Shown one piece after another: positions 11,651 through 21,739 of a DNA stretch of 64,000 nucleotides; the stretch's first letter is position 1, and every line of letters begins with the position of its first letter. Both the position numbers and the translations under genes were made by a program. The notes beneath the pieces are model-generated. The model made no database searches. It saw only the letters and a program-made list of their open reading frames with translations, and was not told where the DNA came from. Source of the DNA: Odontocerum albicorne (taxonomy: Eukaryota > Arthropoda > Insecta > Trichoptera > Odontoceridae); assembly GCA_949825065.1 (NCBI GenBank), contig OX463848.1, forward strand, positions 29,331,549 through 29,395,548. The letters are read 5' to 3'.

Positions 11651-11844
11651 TAATTAAAAATTGTAACGCTGTTTAATCCACTTGAAATTTAACCTAACTA
11701 GTTTCATGTTATATGCGACTCATCTTCAGTTGTACTCCAAACAGTTTGGAGTATTCCTGAAGATGAATCGCATATGACTTGAAACTAGTTAAGTTAAACA
11801 TATATTTTCCAGTGAATTAAACATTGGTTCAGTTTTTAATTATA
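11651..11844. mobile_element. Foldback element (long inverted repeat)
   Basis: Two arms of about 80-95 bp are imperfect reverse complements with almost no loop, centred on ctccaaacagtttggag at about 11743-11759. The left arm contains taactagtttcatg and gactcatcttcag, and the right arm contains ctgaagatgaatc and tgaaactagtta. No coding sequence is present. This fits a foldback-type MITE in yellow intron 1; the superfamily is unknown. Confidence 0.65.
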
Positions 11845-12059
11845 TTAAAAAAATCACGAATTTCCAGTGTTAACGCTAAAACTCTAGAAATATTATCGCG
11901 TCATACGAATATAACAAAAATAAAATTCATGAACAAAATTCAATACAATCATGTATTGTAGTTTGAGAATTTATTGTAGGAGTTAAAAGATTTCCATGTA
12001 CTCTTCATATACTCCAAGAGGGAAACAGCGTGATGAAAGTTTGTATTGTATACACTATA

Positions 12060-12521
12060 CAGGACAACCTGGGAGGCATTTGCCATGTGTCGATTTTTTA
12101 TTTTTTTATTAAACAAAGTAAATTATTGTACAAACATTTGTCAAGGCTATACCTATATACAAATTTATTACTTAACTAATCTTAATTATATGTTATAATT
12201 TATGCACTTACTTAATCTTATTTTCCTACATATCATTTTATTTTATTTATTCAATCTTAATATATGAGATCTTAGAAATAATTAACACCTACATACTACT
12301 TATAACTAGATAACAATTCTTACACTAATTATTTAGCAAAAACAAGTCCACTCGTTCAGGCTACTTGTATTCCATCACATTCACAGTTCAACTTCCAGTC
12401 AACCAAAAATATGTTAAAGAAACCTTAAATGTTTTAGAACAAATTGGGTTCCAACGGAAACCGAACCAGTAATCCCTCGGGTTGTAAGATAGACATCATA
12501 CCACTAGGTCGCGGTGGTCAT
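12060..12521 (-). mobile_element. SINE-A interrupted by ~300 bp of other sequence
   Basis: The tail piece (tgccatgtg near 12081) and the head-body piece (12390-12521, with gggttgtaagatagacatc on the + strand) belong to one SINE-A. They are separated by about 300 bp of AT-rich sequence (about 12091-12389). The inserted part resembles sequence at about 12735-13010 in overall style and may be another element. The head is diverged. Confidence 0.5.
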
Positions 12522-12524
12522 CTA

Positions 12525-13300
12525 GATTCTAGACCACGGAGGAGACATAATTTAGTATTTTTATTTTCATAATTAAAAAAATATGAATGTGTTTTAATAA
12601 TTCGTCCGCTAATTAAACTATGTTTTCAAAATAGTTCAACTGGCGTAAAAATAAATGAATTAAAGGCTAACCAGTTTGGAAACCATTACTCTCACAAAAA
12701 AGTTGAGTTTAGTTCATTCTTCCCGGATGTGTGTGAGTATTTACATATATAGATATTTTTTTATTTAGGTTCATTTATTACCTAACAAATGTAACGCTCA
12801 ATCATTGTATAACAAAACAAGTCCATTGTGCGTGATAAGGGAGATTCGCAAGTATGATTAATTATATTATTATCAACTTATGAGACTTTACATTTAGTAG
12901 TCTTACACTAATAATTAATTACTTACGCATATTATTACATCGTAATTTTTATTATATTTATTAATTTACTTAGCTTAAACCTTCAAGCAGGCGCTTTTGT
13001 AATAATACTTAATTTTAACTTTTTATTTAATTCATCTGAAACATTTCTTACAGTTTCGAAAGGTATATTAAAATATTTTATATCAAGATATCGCATATTT
13101 GTAGTTTTTAATAAATACTTTAAAAACATTATAAATACCATTTATTTCTGATCGTCAACTATAGCTACTAATCGCATGTACAACATTAATTCAAATAAGG
13201 CTTAAAAGTAAAACTGTGAAAGCTGGCAAGTCTTCAGTTTTCCATCGCAAGATTATCATTTTTATGTATGCACAGTCATTAATAATGTGAAGGTCATATG
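12525..13300. other. Unassigned intronic sequence
   Basis: AT-rich part of yellow intron 1. The part near 12750-12930 (tttatttaggttcatttatt, aacaagtccattgtgcg) loosely resembles the insertion at 12091-12389, so both may be copies of an unnamed repeat. No gene is seen. Confidence 0.35.
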
Positions 13301-13304
13301 GAAC

Positions 13305-13475
13305 GACCTCCGTTGCCTAGTTGGTAATACGCGTGCTTTCTGATGCATATCAGGTTCGTTTCCCATCGAAACCTAGATTTTTTTAAATATTTATTCGAGT
13401 CTGTTTCACTTAAGGCCATTTTAACATGTTTCTTAGTTGGTTGGAAGAGATTGTTACTATATACAATATAGTGTA
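13305..13475 (+). mobile_element. SINE-A copy
   Basis: The head gacctccgttgcctagttgg is followed by a weakened B-box (caggttcgtttcccatcg), the body cacttaaggcc and a tail with ttagttggttggaagagatt. Orientation is the same as the yellow gene. Confidence 0.75.
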
Positions 13476-13704
13476 GTGAAAAAAATTCTCAGCGTTTAAC
13501 CTGAAGATGGAATGACGGTTTTCGGGGTCTGCATTCTGCCTATTTTAGTACAAAGCTCTGAATATTAATACATTATCCAGACTCAAGTGGAAAAACTTCT
13601 TAATTTCGATAAAGGACACTTAAGGAGGACGATGAGTATGAAGTGGTACAACCAAGTAATGGATAAAATGGTTCGTCTTTGGACGAAGTAGTCTAGTTTA
13701 ATTC

Positions 13705-13895
13705 GACGATCTATGTGGCCTAGTTAGTAAGACGTTTGTCTCCGAGATCAAATTAAAAAAAAACGATTCCAGTTTGGTTTTCACTTAAGGCCTCTTTAAC
13801 ATATTTCTGACTAGTTGAAATATATTGCTACATGGCAATAATCTCGCCAAGTTGTATTGTATACAACGAACGTGTAATACAATACAGTAGTTGAG
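13705..13895 (+). mobile_element. SINE-A copy with deleted B-box region
   Basis: The head tgtggcctagttagtaagac and the body ttttcacttaaggcctcttt are clear. The stretch that should hold the B box is replaced by an A-rich run at about 13755. The tail ends in tgtattgtatacaacgaa and gtgtaatacaatac. Confidence 0.7.
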
Positions 13896-13998
13896 GTCAC
13901 ATACTGAGGATATCGTCTGGTAACATATTGTAATACAATGATGATAATGTATTCACAACATCCGTCATCTTGACTAAATTTAAGCTGCTTTGAAATAA

Positions 13999-14236
13999 TC
14001 ATAGAAGAAAATACTACCTAGTTTCGATAGAAGAAAATACTATCTAGTTTCGATGGAATGAAATACTGTCTAGTTTCGATAGAAGAAAACACTATCTAGT
14101 TTCGATAGAATGAAATACTGTCTAGTTTCGATAGAAGAAAACACTATCTAGTTTCGATAGAATGAAATACTGTCTAGTTTCGATAGAAGGAAATACTGTC
14201 TAGTTTCAATAGAAGAAATGCTGTCTAGTTTTGATG
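13999..14236. repeat. 26-bp tandem repeat, ~9 copies
   Basis: The unit tctagtttcgatagaaga plus about 8 bp repeats with a 26-bp step (14019, 14045, 14071, 14097, 14123, 14149, 14175 and onward). Neighbouring units alternate between an aagaaaacactatc form and an aatgaaatactgtc form. The array therefore has a 52-bp higher-order period in its centre. Confidence 0.9.
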
Positions 14237-14457
14237 ATGATTCCTTAAAAAAATCACAACTTTAAGCTCATGTATCCGAGTGTTAAAATGCCTAAGAAGC
14301 TAAATAAAAAAAATCCATAAATTATATGATACTATTATTCAGGGTGTCTTCATAAGGCCTTGTATAAATCATTTCAGGTACTTTAATATCTAACTTGAAA
14401 AGGCTTTCTGTTTATATACCACAGATATGGAATCACTTGACATTAATTGCAGAAATT

Positions 14458-14626
14458 CAGTAGATTCTTGATTATCCGGGGTCGTATTAACCGGGGCAGT
14501 ATAAATTCCAAATTATTTTATAATATTTCATAACATTATTCAAAGTGTTATAAAAATCTTTTTTTTTACTACCCCTCTTCATTCACAACCCGGTTGGTGC
14601 GACCACGGATAATCGAGAGTTTACTG
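14458..14626. mobile_element. Pogo/Tigger-type MITE
   Basis: The terminal repeats cagtagattcttgattatcc (left) and the reverse complement of ggataatcgagagtttactg (right) match over about 20 bp with few changes. The right end is followed by TA, while the expected TA on the left has mutated. The 169-bp element has no coding capacity. The terminal sequence is shared with the element at 18104. Confidence 0.7.
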
Positions 14627-14639
14627 TACTTCTAAAGTG

Positions 14640-15085
14640 TATACTTATGATTCAGTATTTATTGGGCTAGATTTGATAATTTTATGTTTTAAAATTATAT
14701 ATCTTCTGTTTTATCTTACATAATTATTCAACCTTATGTTAACCACATTTCAATATTTCCACAATTCTTGAAGCGTGAAATATGGATATTACCACATTTA
14801 ATAACATATTAAAGGGTCTTTGTAATTACATATCATTTGACTCTCTTTCCGTTGTTACATTAAATCCGACACTGTTTGATTTTTCTAATTAGTGCCCATG
14901 TAAGGACATGGGTACTAATTGGAATTCATAAAATTACACTTCGTAACTTATAAAAAAAATCGTAAATAAAATTCATATATAATTTAGGCTATAAAAAAAC
15001 TAATGTACCTTTCTATGACAGTGCGCAGCAAAGTTCCGCTATCGACGAAGACCTTAAATTATTTGTTTTTATTTTATAAAAGTTT
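14640..15085. other. Unassigned intronic sequence
   Basis: AT-rich. A short palindrome at about 14891-14922 (ttagtgcccatg / catgggtactaa) surrounds gtaagga. No gene is seen. Confidence 0.35.
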
Positions 15086-15099
15086 TTACATGGAATATT

Positions 15100-15235
15100 A
15101 CGGATGGATAGATTTGTATAAATTCCACCCAAATAAAGTGTATGGATATGGAATAGATGAAAATATGTGTTGGAATAGGAAAATCTGGCACTCTGTTCTC
15201 TCTGCCTACTCCAACTAGAAAACGACGTGATGTGT
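15100..15235 (+). mobile_element. LINE-P 3'-end fragment, short
   Basis: The terminal residues WNRKIWHSVLSAYSN, followed by a stop and the characteristic acgacgtgatgtgtaag, place this as the extreme 3' end of LINE-P. Upstream similarity is weak (GWIDLYKFHP, VYGYGIDEN). Confidence 0.55.
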
Positions 15236-15239
15236 AAGT

Positions 15240-15628
15240 TTAAACGATGGTTATGTGTAAGTTGCTTGACATTTTGACCAAATTAAAACATAGCAAAACA
15301 TACATAACTTAAGTGGCGTTTATTATATATTATGAGTCAATGATACTGCAACAGAATTTTTTTTATATATGAGGGTCATTAGTTTATATTATTGCTTCTA
15401 CAATGCGTCTTAATATTACCCTCCATCTCTCTCAACACACCGCAGTCCATAGCGCCCAGTTGTAATGTTGAACCAGTTGCAGCCTTTACTTACCCGGTCT
15501 ATCTTATTGAGGATGTCTCTCTTCCTCTACTCCGTTCACACTCCCTGTAATGACCAACCTTTCCAAGCTGTCCTACCCACACATTGAAATGTGTTCATAC
15601 GTAACTACACAATGCAATGTCTCTAGAG
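15240..15628. other. Unassigned sequence, possible LINE remnant
   Basis: The part at 15400-15560 is less AT-rich and, read on the - strand, contains RKRDILNKIDRVSK. This faintly resembles non-LTR retrotransposon coding sequence. It is too short for a firm call. Confidence 0.3.
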
Positions 15629-15950
15629 CAGCGGTCGCCAAAGTGGTGGTCCGCAAGAAAATTTCGCTGGTCCGTAGAGAAATGTGGATATTATTTGCAT
15701 TTTTTAATCCACAGCAAACCAACCCGGAAAAATAAGTGACTTGAACGGATGAATAATGCAAGATGCATGAAATCATGACAATCTCGTAAGACGTGTAAAA
15801 CGCTGCATTGCACATGTTTTGTCTTACTCTCGCCTCGTTTCGCACTCTTCTAATGTTTCACAGTGCGGCTCTTCTTTATATATTTTATAGGTAATATTAT
15901 TCTCTGTCGACGCCTCCGCACGTGGATGCATCTAAAAGAATCATCTAAAC

Positions 15951-16351
15951 CAGGGCTTCTTAAACTTTTTTCATTCACGACCCCATTTATGATTGCGAGT
16001 TTCCTGGCGACCCCATATAAATATAAAGCGACCCCATAAAAAAACAAAGAAGTTGTTCATAACCCTTACAATTTTGAAATGTAAAGCCAAATTGAAGAAA
16101 AGACTCGTCATATTTTCTTTTTCGCACATTAGATGCCTGTTTTTCAATACTTTGTCCTACCTGAGGAGAGTTTGTAGCATTATCATCTGCGTCATTACCA
16201 TTCTTATTTAAGTTCAGCCATTTATCCATGGCCAAAAATTATTTTGATCCTAAAATCCTATTTAAATATTTGACATTAAAATCTCTCGCGACCCCAGAAT
16301 TTTGCTACGCGACCCCATTTTGGGTCGCGACCCATAGTTTAAGAAGGCCTG
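15951..16351. mobile_element. Nested hAT MITE with its own 8-bp TSD
   Basis: The left end cagggcttcttaaacttttt and the right end, complement of agtttaagaaggcctg, are inverted repeats. Both flanks are atctaaac (15943-15950 and 16352-16359), a perfect 8-bp duplication. The interior is non-coding and has repeated gaccccat words (15979, 16009, 16031, 16310). It is 401 bp long and sits wholly within the older hAT element. Confidence 0.92.
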
Positions 16352-16361
16352 ATCTAAACCT

Positions 16362-16617
16362 ATCATCCGACGACACTCTCAAAGCTAAATTTCATTCATC
16401 ATTATCAAGACTTCAGTTTTGGCTTTCCATAAAAAGTGAATACCCTTTGCTTAGTGAAAATGCGAGGAAAATTCTGATTCAATTCTCCACAACTTATTTA
16501 TGTGAAAAGGCCTTTTCATCTGTCACATCAAAACACGGTACCGATCTCGACTTGAAATCATTGGATCCAAATATCCATAATGTTATTTCAAGCAAGCCGG
16601 AACATCCATCACACTAG
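16362..16617 (+). pseudogene. hAT transposase C-terminal fragment
   Basis: After the nested MITE the frame reads SSDDTLKAKFHSSL, then FWLSIKSEYPLLSENARKIL, then FSTTYLCEKAFSSVTSKHG, and ends with PEHPSH and a stop. F-W-x-S-x-K-x-E-Y-P-x-L and F-x-T-T-Y-L-C-E-K-x-F-S are the dimerisation-region motifs of the hAT/ZBED-like transposase group. In complete relatives this is only the last ~100 residues; the zinc finger and the catalytic core are absent here. It is a dead remnant in intron 1, unrelated to the host gene. Confidence 0.85.
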
Positions 16618-17014
16618 AAATGTATAATGAGAAAAGTTTAATATATTTAAACCATCTTTTTATTGTTTTGTTTTTACAATTTTTGTTTATTAACCCGTCC
16701 CTTGCCATGATAAAACATAACGTCTCCTCCCATTCAGTAACGGGAAGTTACCGTAAGAAATTTGACGTTTTAAGGCATTTTAAAAGCGAAATGAGCGCTT
16801 CAAAAGGTCAAATATGTTTTTAAATATTGTATTGTCATCATTTTACTAAGTTTTTTGTGTGTAGAAATTAACATATAATCATGTAAAATAACGAAATTAA
16901 CATGTGATCGCGTTAAATAACACTAAAAAATCCTATTAGTGGTCCGCGGGATTTGAAATTATGAATTTAGTGGTCCATGAGGTCCTAAAGTTTGGCGACC
17001 GCTGCTCTAGAGGA

Positions 17015-17660
17015 TACGTCGCAGGCAAATGAACGAGAGTCTGCCATACATTCTATATTATTATATAATACATATATTAAAATCAGGAATTCTAAATTTT
17101 ATTCATTAATCCACTTGAGGATTTGATATGTTAAATCACTAACATTCGTTTTTTTTTGCAAACTCAATTGGTCCAATATATTCACTACAACAATGAAATA
17201 ATAGTTACACACCTTGATAGTGATATATTTATTTTTTATTACTACTACGTACAATCTAAAAATCCACGATATTTTCCAAGTTGTATACAATTTTTTGTAG
17301 AGCATGGGCTAGTATTTCTTTTATTTATGTCACCCACAGTCGATGCCAACCTCAAAATAATAATCTATATTCTTTTGATGCGATCAAGTAATAAACTTAA
17401 AGCCGTGAAAAATATAAATTGCATACCGTTTCCTCTCTAACGGGCATAAAAGTTTCTTCAAACGAAAAAATAAGCCTCATGCATTGATAAGTCTTACGAA
17501 TTGCTATTTGAAATGCAGCCCCCCGTTCATTGGCGTCACAAAACATAGTTATAATTTTAATTGGAAAAAATTTAAAACTCCGACATATTTTTAACTATCA
17601 CTGTCACAGTTTGCATGATGTCTAAATTTAAAAATGATTATAAAATGAGTTTAAAATTTA
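17015..17660. other. Unassigned end of yellow intron 1
   Basis: Nothing recognisable between the hAT element and exon 2. The acceptor tttacag lies at its end. Confidence 0.35.
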
Positions 17661-17663
17661 CAG

Positions 17664-17845
17664 GTGGAAAAACCAGGGTGTTTGTGACTCTTCCTCGATT
17701 TGGTGAAGGGCGCCCTATGACCCTAGGCGTGATCACCAAGGTACCGGGTTCTGGAGGATCACTCATCGCTCCCTATCCAGACTACTCCTGGCACAACAAT
17801 CAGGGGCACAATTGTGACGGAATAACTTCTGTCCTGAGGATCGCT
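17664..17845 (+). CDS. Yellow/MRJP-family protein, coding exon 2 of 6
   Basis: Residues 68-128. Acceptor tttacag| and donor gct|gtaag fit phase 1 in and phase 0 out. The exon reads GGKTRVFVTLPRFGEGRPMT, then GVITKVPGSGG, then YPDYSWHNNQGHNCDGITSV. RVFVTLPRF and the YPxxxWH...C motif are strong family signatures and continue directly from the NYRP end of exon 1. The Cys in NCDG is conserved in the family. The preceding intron is 8,131 bp. Confidence 0.92.
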
Positions 17846-18103
17846 GTAAGATTACATATTTTGATTCCTTATTTTTTAAATCTCATATTTGTTATCTTAG
17901 TTAACTACCTGTTTACAATTACGGTATTGTCCTTGCGTCGGTAGTACGTATACTAAAATTGAAACAATAACGGTATTTTTTAATGGCTGTTTACCCAAAT
18001 TTTAGTGAACAAGAAAGGAATGAAAAATGATGAATTGATTGATAATACATAATATTTTCTAGAAGTACAATCACAGTAAGCTCGTGCTAACAAAATCAGA
18101 ATA

Positions 18104-18450
18104 CAGTAAACTCTCGATAATCCGGTGACTCAGGGAAAAAAGAAATTATGACAACTTCAAATTATCCTACATTGTAACGCTATTATTTAAAATATGAAAG
18201 TCAACTTGTTTTTTCCCTCTGTTCCTTTTGTATAAATGGGTCGATTTCACAGGTAGCTCCAAGAATGTTAAGAAATTACGAGCAGGTTTCATCGTTAGTA
18301 AAATCAGCATCGTATTATATAACATACTTATCTCTTGTATTAGGAAACCTTCTTCCTGACCTGTGTCATTAAAAACTGTAGTTTCATTAGTAGTGTCACT
18401 ATTAATGAAATTATGTCCTGTTAATGTCACCTCGGATAATCGAGAGTACA
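18104..18450. mobile_element. Pogo/Tigger-type deletion derivative
   Basis: The left terminal repeat cagtaaactctcgataatcc is preceded by TA. The right end holds the complementary ggataatcgagagt before a decayed terminus. A 94-codon - strand frame (18167-18451), which reads through part of the right terminal repeat, may include transposase C-terminal remains, but I cannot align it confidently. The terminal repeat is shared with the MITE at 14458-14626. Confidence 0.6.
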
Positions 18451-18454
18451 CACG

Positions 18455-18800
18455 TTTATCAAATATAAATATTTTTTTTATTAATAGACAATTCCCCCAA
18501 AGTAGAGTGCCATCAAGTTCAAGTCATTATACTAATACATGAATGAGTAGAATACATTTTTTAATGACAATTCAAGATAATTTAAAGTTTCAGTTGATTA
18601 AGTTTCAAAAACAATATGAATACTTATTTTGTATATGTAATTCATTAGAAATAATAAACTTTAAACACTCTGCAAACGATAACAACTGCTATATATGTAT
18701 ATACTGAGAAGAATTATCTTGAGTAAATATGCTGTGTCTTCGTATTACCTAAACGATCTACATACGTCACAACGTTTTGATACCTGCATTCAAGCCCAGA
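18455..18800. other. Unassigned intronic sequence
   Basis: AT-rich part of yellow intron 2, nothing recognised. Confidence 0.35.
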
Positions 18801-18920
18801 GGTTGCGGGTTCAATGGTTGTAGAAGAGGCGAAAGATGTGTGTCGAGATATGAAAGTCTGGAGATCTGTCCTGTATGCCTACCCCGGCAGGGAAATGGCG
18901 TGATAATATGTATTTATCAA
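18800..18920 (+). mobile_element. LINE-P 3'-end fragment joined to a SINE-like B-box scrap
   Basis: The frame reads MVVEEAKDVCRDMKVWRSVL followed by YAYPGREMA, a stop and gataatatgtatt. This is a well preserved LINE-P terminus. Immediately upstream (18800-18815) gaggttgcgggttcaat looks like a piece of the SINE-A B-box region. Confidence 0.65.
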
Positions 18921-19159
18921 TATATTAATGATGATATAAAATCAATTTATTAATGATGAAGTAGGTAAATATCATAAACTAAATGAAACGATCCACAACA
19001 TTTTTTCAGACAATAATGAATAAATCGTTGAATTAACCTCCACTTCGGTGTCACCAAAACATTAAATAAACCATTATTTGAATTTAGTAATTAATTTCGA
19101 AAATAAATTATTATAATAATATTGTTTTTAAATACTTGTTGCTGTGATTCATTAAGTTT

Positions 19160-19352
19160 TTTTAGTCAAGTGTTAAATTATAAAATTTGTCAGAATACCT
19201 TAACTATTTTTTAGTCAAGTGATAAATTATAAAAATTTGTCAGAATACCTTAACTATTGTTTAGTCAAGTGATAAATTATAAAAATTTGTCAGAATACCG
19301 TAACTATTTTTTAGTCAAGTGATAAATTATAAAAATTTGTCAGAATACTATT
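19160..19352. repeat. 50-bp tandem repeat, 4 copies
   Basis: The unit starting tagtcaagtgataaattata and including tttgtcagaatacc begins at 19163, 19212, 19262 and 19312. Copies are nearly identical. Located in yellow intron 2. Confidence 0.92.
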
Positions 19353-19359
19353 TTTTAGA

Positions 19360-19630
19360 ATCCAGTTTATATTTTTTTACTAATCTCCAAATAATACAAT
19401 AATATAAAATTATCTTACAATATTTTTGTTCAAGTAAATAAATACGAGTATATGACACTTGGGCTGCAAGATAATATTAATGGCTGTAACCAAAGTGTAA
19501 CCAAACAATACCATAAACTTGTTCAGTCATTTTACATACACGCTTTTGAATATCATTTTAAGTGCTAAAAGCAAAAAATTCGACGTACTAATTAGTGTTT
19601 GACTTCATTTATGGGTTACAAGAGTTCAAC
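19360..19630. other. Unassigned intronic sequence
   Basis: AT-rich, no recognisable feature. Confidence 0.35.
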
Positions 19631-19634
19631 TTAT

Positions 19635-19830
19635 TTTATAAAGGATTCTTGTCTTATTTTCACTTAAGACCTCTTTAACATCTTTCTGGTTGGTTGGAAA
19701 AGATTATGCCATGGCAATTAACCCGCCAGTTTGAGTAATAGTATTGTATTCAACTTCCATTGTATACATTATAATTCGATATGTTTATTGTTATTTGGCC
19801 ATTTCTTCCGGCCAACCAAATAGACTGTGT
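19635..19830 (+). mobile_element. SINE-A tail fragments, two in opposite orientation
   Basis: At 19655-19770 (+) the body cacttaagacctctttaaca and the tail ggttggttggaaaagattat are clear but the head is missing. At about 19779-19830 a second tail piece (ttggccatttcttccggcca) points the other way. Confidence 0.6.
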
Positions 19831-20044
19831 AACGAGCTTCCAAAAGAGAATTAAAAAAATATAACTTTACTCATAATGTATTTTCATCCTAATTTTCCCT
19901 TTCTTATCCTTGAACGAATTAATTTCCTCTAGTTTTCCTACTATTGATTAGAGATTCACCTTTTTACTTAATATTTAATACATATATTTTTTTTAATACC
20001 GTTATGGATTCAAACAACTTTACGTATACAAGATAAACAGTTTG

Positions 20045-20445
20045 GTTGGAAGAAATTTTTGTATGGAAATTAGTCCCGATGTATCATGATAACAATGTAC
20101 ATAAAATAAGTCCCGATGTACCATGATAACAATGTACATAAAATAAGTCCCGACCTACCATGATAACAATGTACATAGAATAAGTTCCGATGTACCATGA
20201 TAACAATGTACATAAAATAAGTCCCGATGTACCATGATAACAATGTACATACAATAAGTCCCGATGTACCATGATAACAATGCACATAAAACAAGTCCCG
20301 ATGTACTATGATAACAATGTACATAGAATAAGTCCCGATGTACCATTATAACAATGTACATAAAATAAGTCCCGATGTACCACGATAACAATGTACATAG
20401 AATAAATCCTGATGTACCATGATAACAATGTACATAAAATAATAA
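20045..20445. repeat. 37-bp tandem repeat, ~10 copies, within a SINE-A-like tail
   Basis: The unit agtcccgatgtaccatgata followed by acaatgtacataaaata steps by 37 bp from 20072 to about 20440. Each unit carries an imperfect gtac...gtac dyad. The array is entered from ttggttggaagaaat, the SINE-A tail motif, so it probably grew from a SINE tail. Because 37 is not a multiple of 3 but the unit has few stops, long - strand frames arise; these are not genes. Confidence 0.9.
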
Positions 20446-20484
20446 ATGGATGTTATACGGTCTGATGAAAAAAATATTTGAACG

Positions 20485-20560
20485 CCAGCGTTGCTTGAAC
20501 CCGAATCCTCCGGATTGTAAGACAAGTATTTTACCAATTAGATCACGGGGTTCATCAGGT
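20485..20560 (-). mobile_element. SINE-A head fragment
   Basis: On the - strand, tgatctaattggtaaaatac (A-box side) and cggattcgggttcaagcaac (B-box side) form a tRNA-like head without a recognisable tail. Confidence 0.6.
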
Positions 20561-20580
20561 TGAAACACATATTTTATTAT

Positions 20581-20636
20581 AAAGTAATTATTTGCCAACA
20601 ATAACAGTAACGTTATTGTTAGCAAATAATTACTTT
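20581..20636. repeat. Near-perfect palindrome, 25-bp arms
   Basis: The left arm 20581-20605 and right arm 20612-20636 are reverse complements apart from one mismatch, with a 6-bp loop agtaac. The arm begins aaagtaattatttgc. A DNA cruciform or an RNA hairpin could form. There is no run of T after it that would suggest a terminator. Confidence 0.85.
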
Positions 20637-20639
20637 CCA

Positions 20640-20940
20640 GATGTATTGTCTTGGATGTATTCATATTTTTTGCTCAACCTATCGAGGATTTCAATGGTTT
20701 CTGGCATCAACTGGTTTTGCAAGTAGTGAACTTTACCTTGGGATCGATACTTACACAATTTGCAGTAAGTTACAACCTTGAACTTTAGCAATAAATTGCG
20801 ATCCTTAACACGTATTATTTATCAGGAAGACGCATCAAATCATTTATTCAGCTGTTTATATCTTCTGATTCGTGATTTCTAGGTTGAATAAGAAAAATAC
20901 ATATTTCTCTTTATATATATATATATAAAAATATTTTTTT
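20640..20940. other. Unassigned intronic sequence
   Basis: Nothing recognisable apart from an AT dinucleotide run near 20915-20926. Confidence 0.35.
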
Positions 20941-20942
20941 AT

Positions 20943-21015
20943 TCGTAACACAGCGCGGGGTTCGAACCTACGCCCTTCCGCACGGAAGTCCAATGCGTTA
21001 CCACGCGATCATGCA
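20943..21015 (-). mobile_element. SINE-B tRNA-like head
   Basis: On the - strand gcatgatcgcgtggtaacgc is an A-box-like start and gtaggttcgaaccccgcgct a near-canonical B box. The same arrangement occurs at 27472-27541. It could be a decayed tRNA gene, but the shared cacagcgcggggtt end in two places favours a SINE family. Confidence 0.6.
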
Positions 21016-21019
21016 CTTT

Positions 21020-21515
21020 AAATATATAAAAAAGAGGTTATATCGTTAATTATTTTCAATTCAGAAATCCACATAAAACATCATAACGGAATAACGAAGA
21101 TTATGTGATAATGTGATACCAAACGATCTCTATCTGGAAGTCGGCGGTTGCATCACATTCAATCGATCTAAGTCAAAATTCGTAAATTGTATTCCATATA
21201 TTTAAAAAAAAACTGAAATAGATTGCAATATTTCTACCTTATTTAGTGCTATCGAACTTAACGACACTAATTTTGATTTGAAAAAAAATTTCATTTCTTT
21301 CTTGTTTGTCCCTATACGATAATTATTAAATTCCTTAAAACTAACTCGTTTTGCACGTGACGCTATTACCAGAAAAATAATTTCTCCAAGGTTAAAAATA
21401 TTACATCGATAGGTGACAAGTCACTTAGTAATAATTAAGTATTTTTTTATTAATATGATTGATTTTGGTTAAAGAAAATAACGTCAAACATACTTTAAAA
21501 TGTACGAGTATACTA
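21020..21515. other. Unassigned intronic sequence
   Basis: AT-rich part of yellow intron 2, no gene or element recognised. Confidence 0.35.
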
Positions 21516-21517
21516 GC

Positions 21518-21736
21518 ACTGAGATGTATTGTATTACACTTTCATTATATATAGTACAACCTGGCGGGCTTATTATCATGTGGCAGTATCTTCCAACCAA
21601 CCAGAAATATGTTAAAGAGTTTTTAAGTGCTAATCAAACTGGAGTAATTAAAAAAAATTCAAAGATTCCAATGGGAATCGAACCCGCAACCTCCGGATTG
21701 GTAGACAAGCGTCTTACCAACTAGGTCACGGATATG
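21518..21736 (-). mobile_element. SINE-A, full-length copy
   Basis: A complete copy. On the - strand the head is gtgacctagttggtaagacg and the B box gcgggttcgattcccattgg. The body follows, then the tail ggttggttggaagatactgc, ending tactatatataatgaaagtg. Confidence 0.8.
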
Positions 21737-21739
21737 TAA

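Larger units (their letters stand above)
15629..17004 (+). mobile_element. hAT transposon remnant with perfect 8-bp TSD
   Basis: The left end cagcggtcgccaaagtgg and the right end, complement of tttggcgaccgctg, form terminal inverted repeats. They are flanked on both sides by ctctagag (15621-15628 and 17005-17012), an 8-bp duplication typical of hAT elements with the nnnTAnnn preference. Inside is a C-terminal transposase remnant (about 16370-16617) and a later hAT MITE at 15951-16351. Most of the transposase is missing. The element lies in yellow intron 1. Confidence 0.9.

Noticed and set aside
13999..14236. CRISPR-like array
   Set aside because: Short repeats are directly contiguous, without unique spacers, in a eukaryotic intron; it is a minisatellite.
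20070..20664. Several long overlapping - strand frames (repeating YVHCYHGTSG and similar)
   Set aside because: These are translations of the 37-bp tandem repeat in successive frames, not genes.
20943..21015. Functional tRNA gene
   Set aside because: The B box is good, but the arms do not pair as a full cloverleaf by eye and a second copy with the same flanks exists, so a SINE head is likelier.
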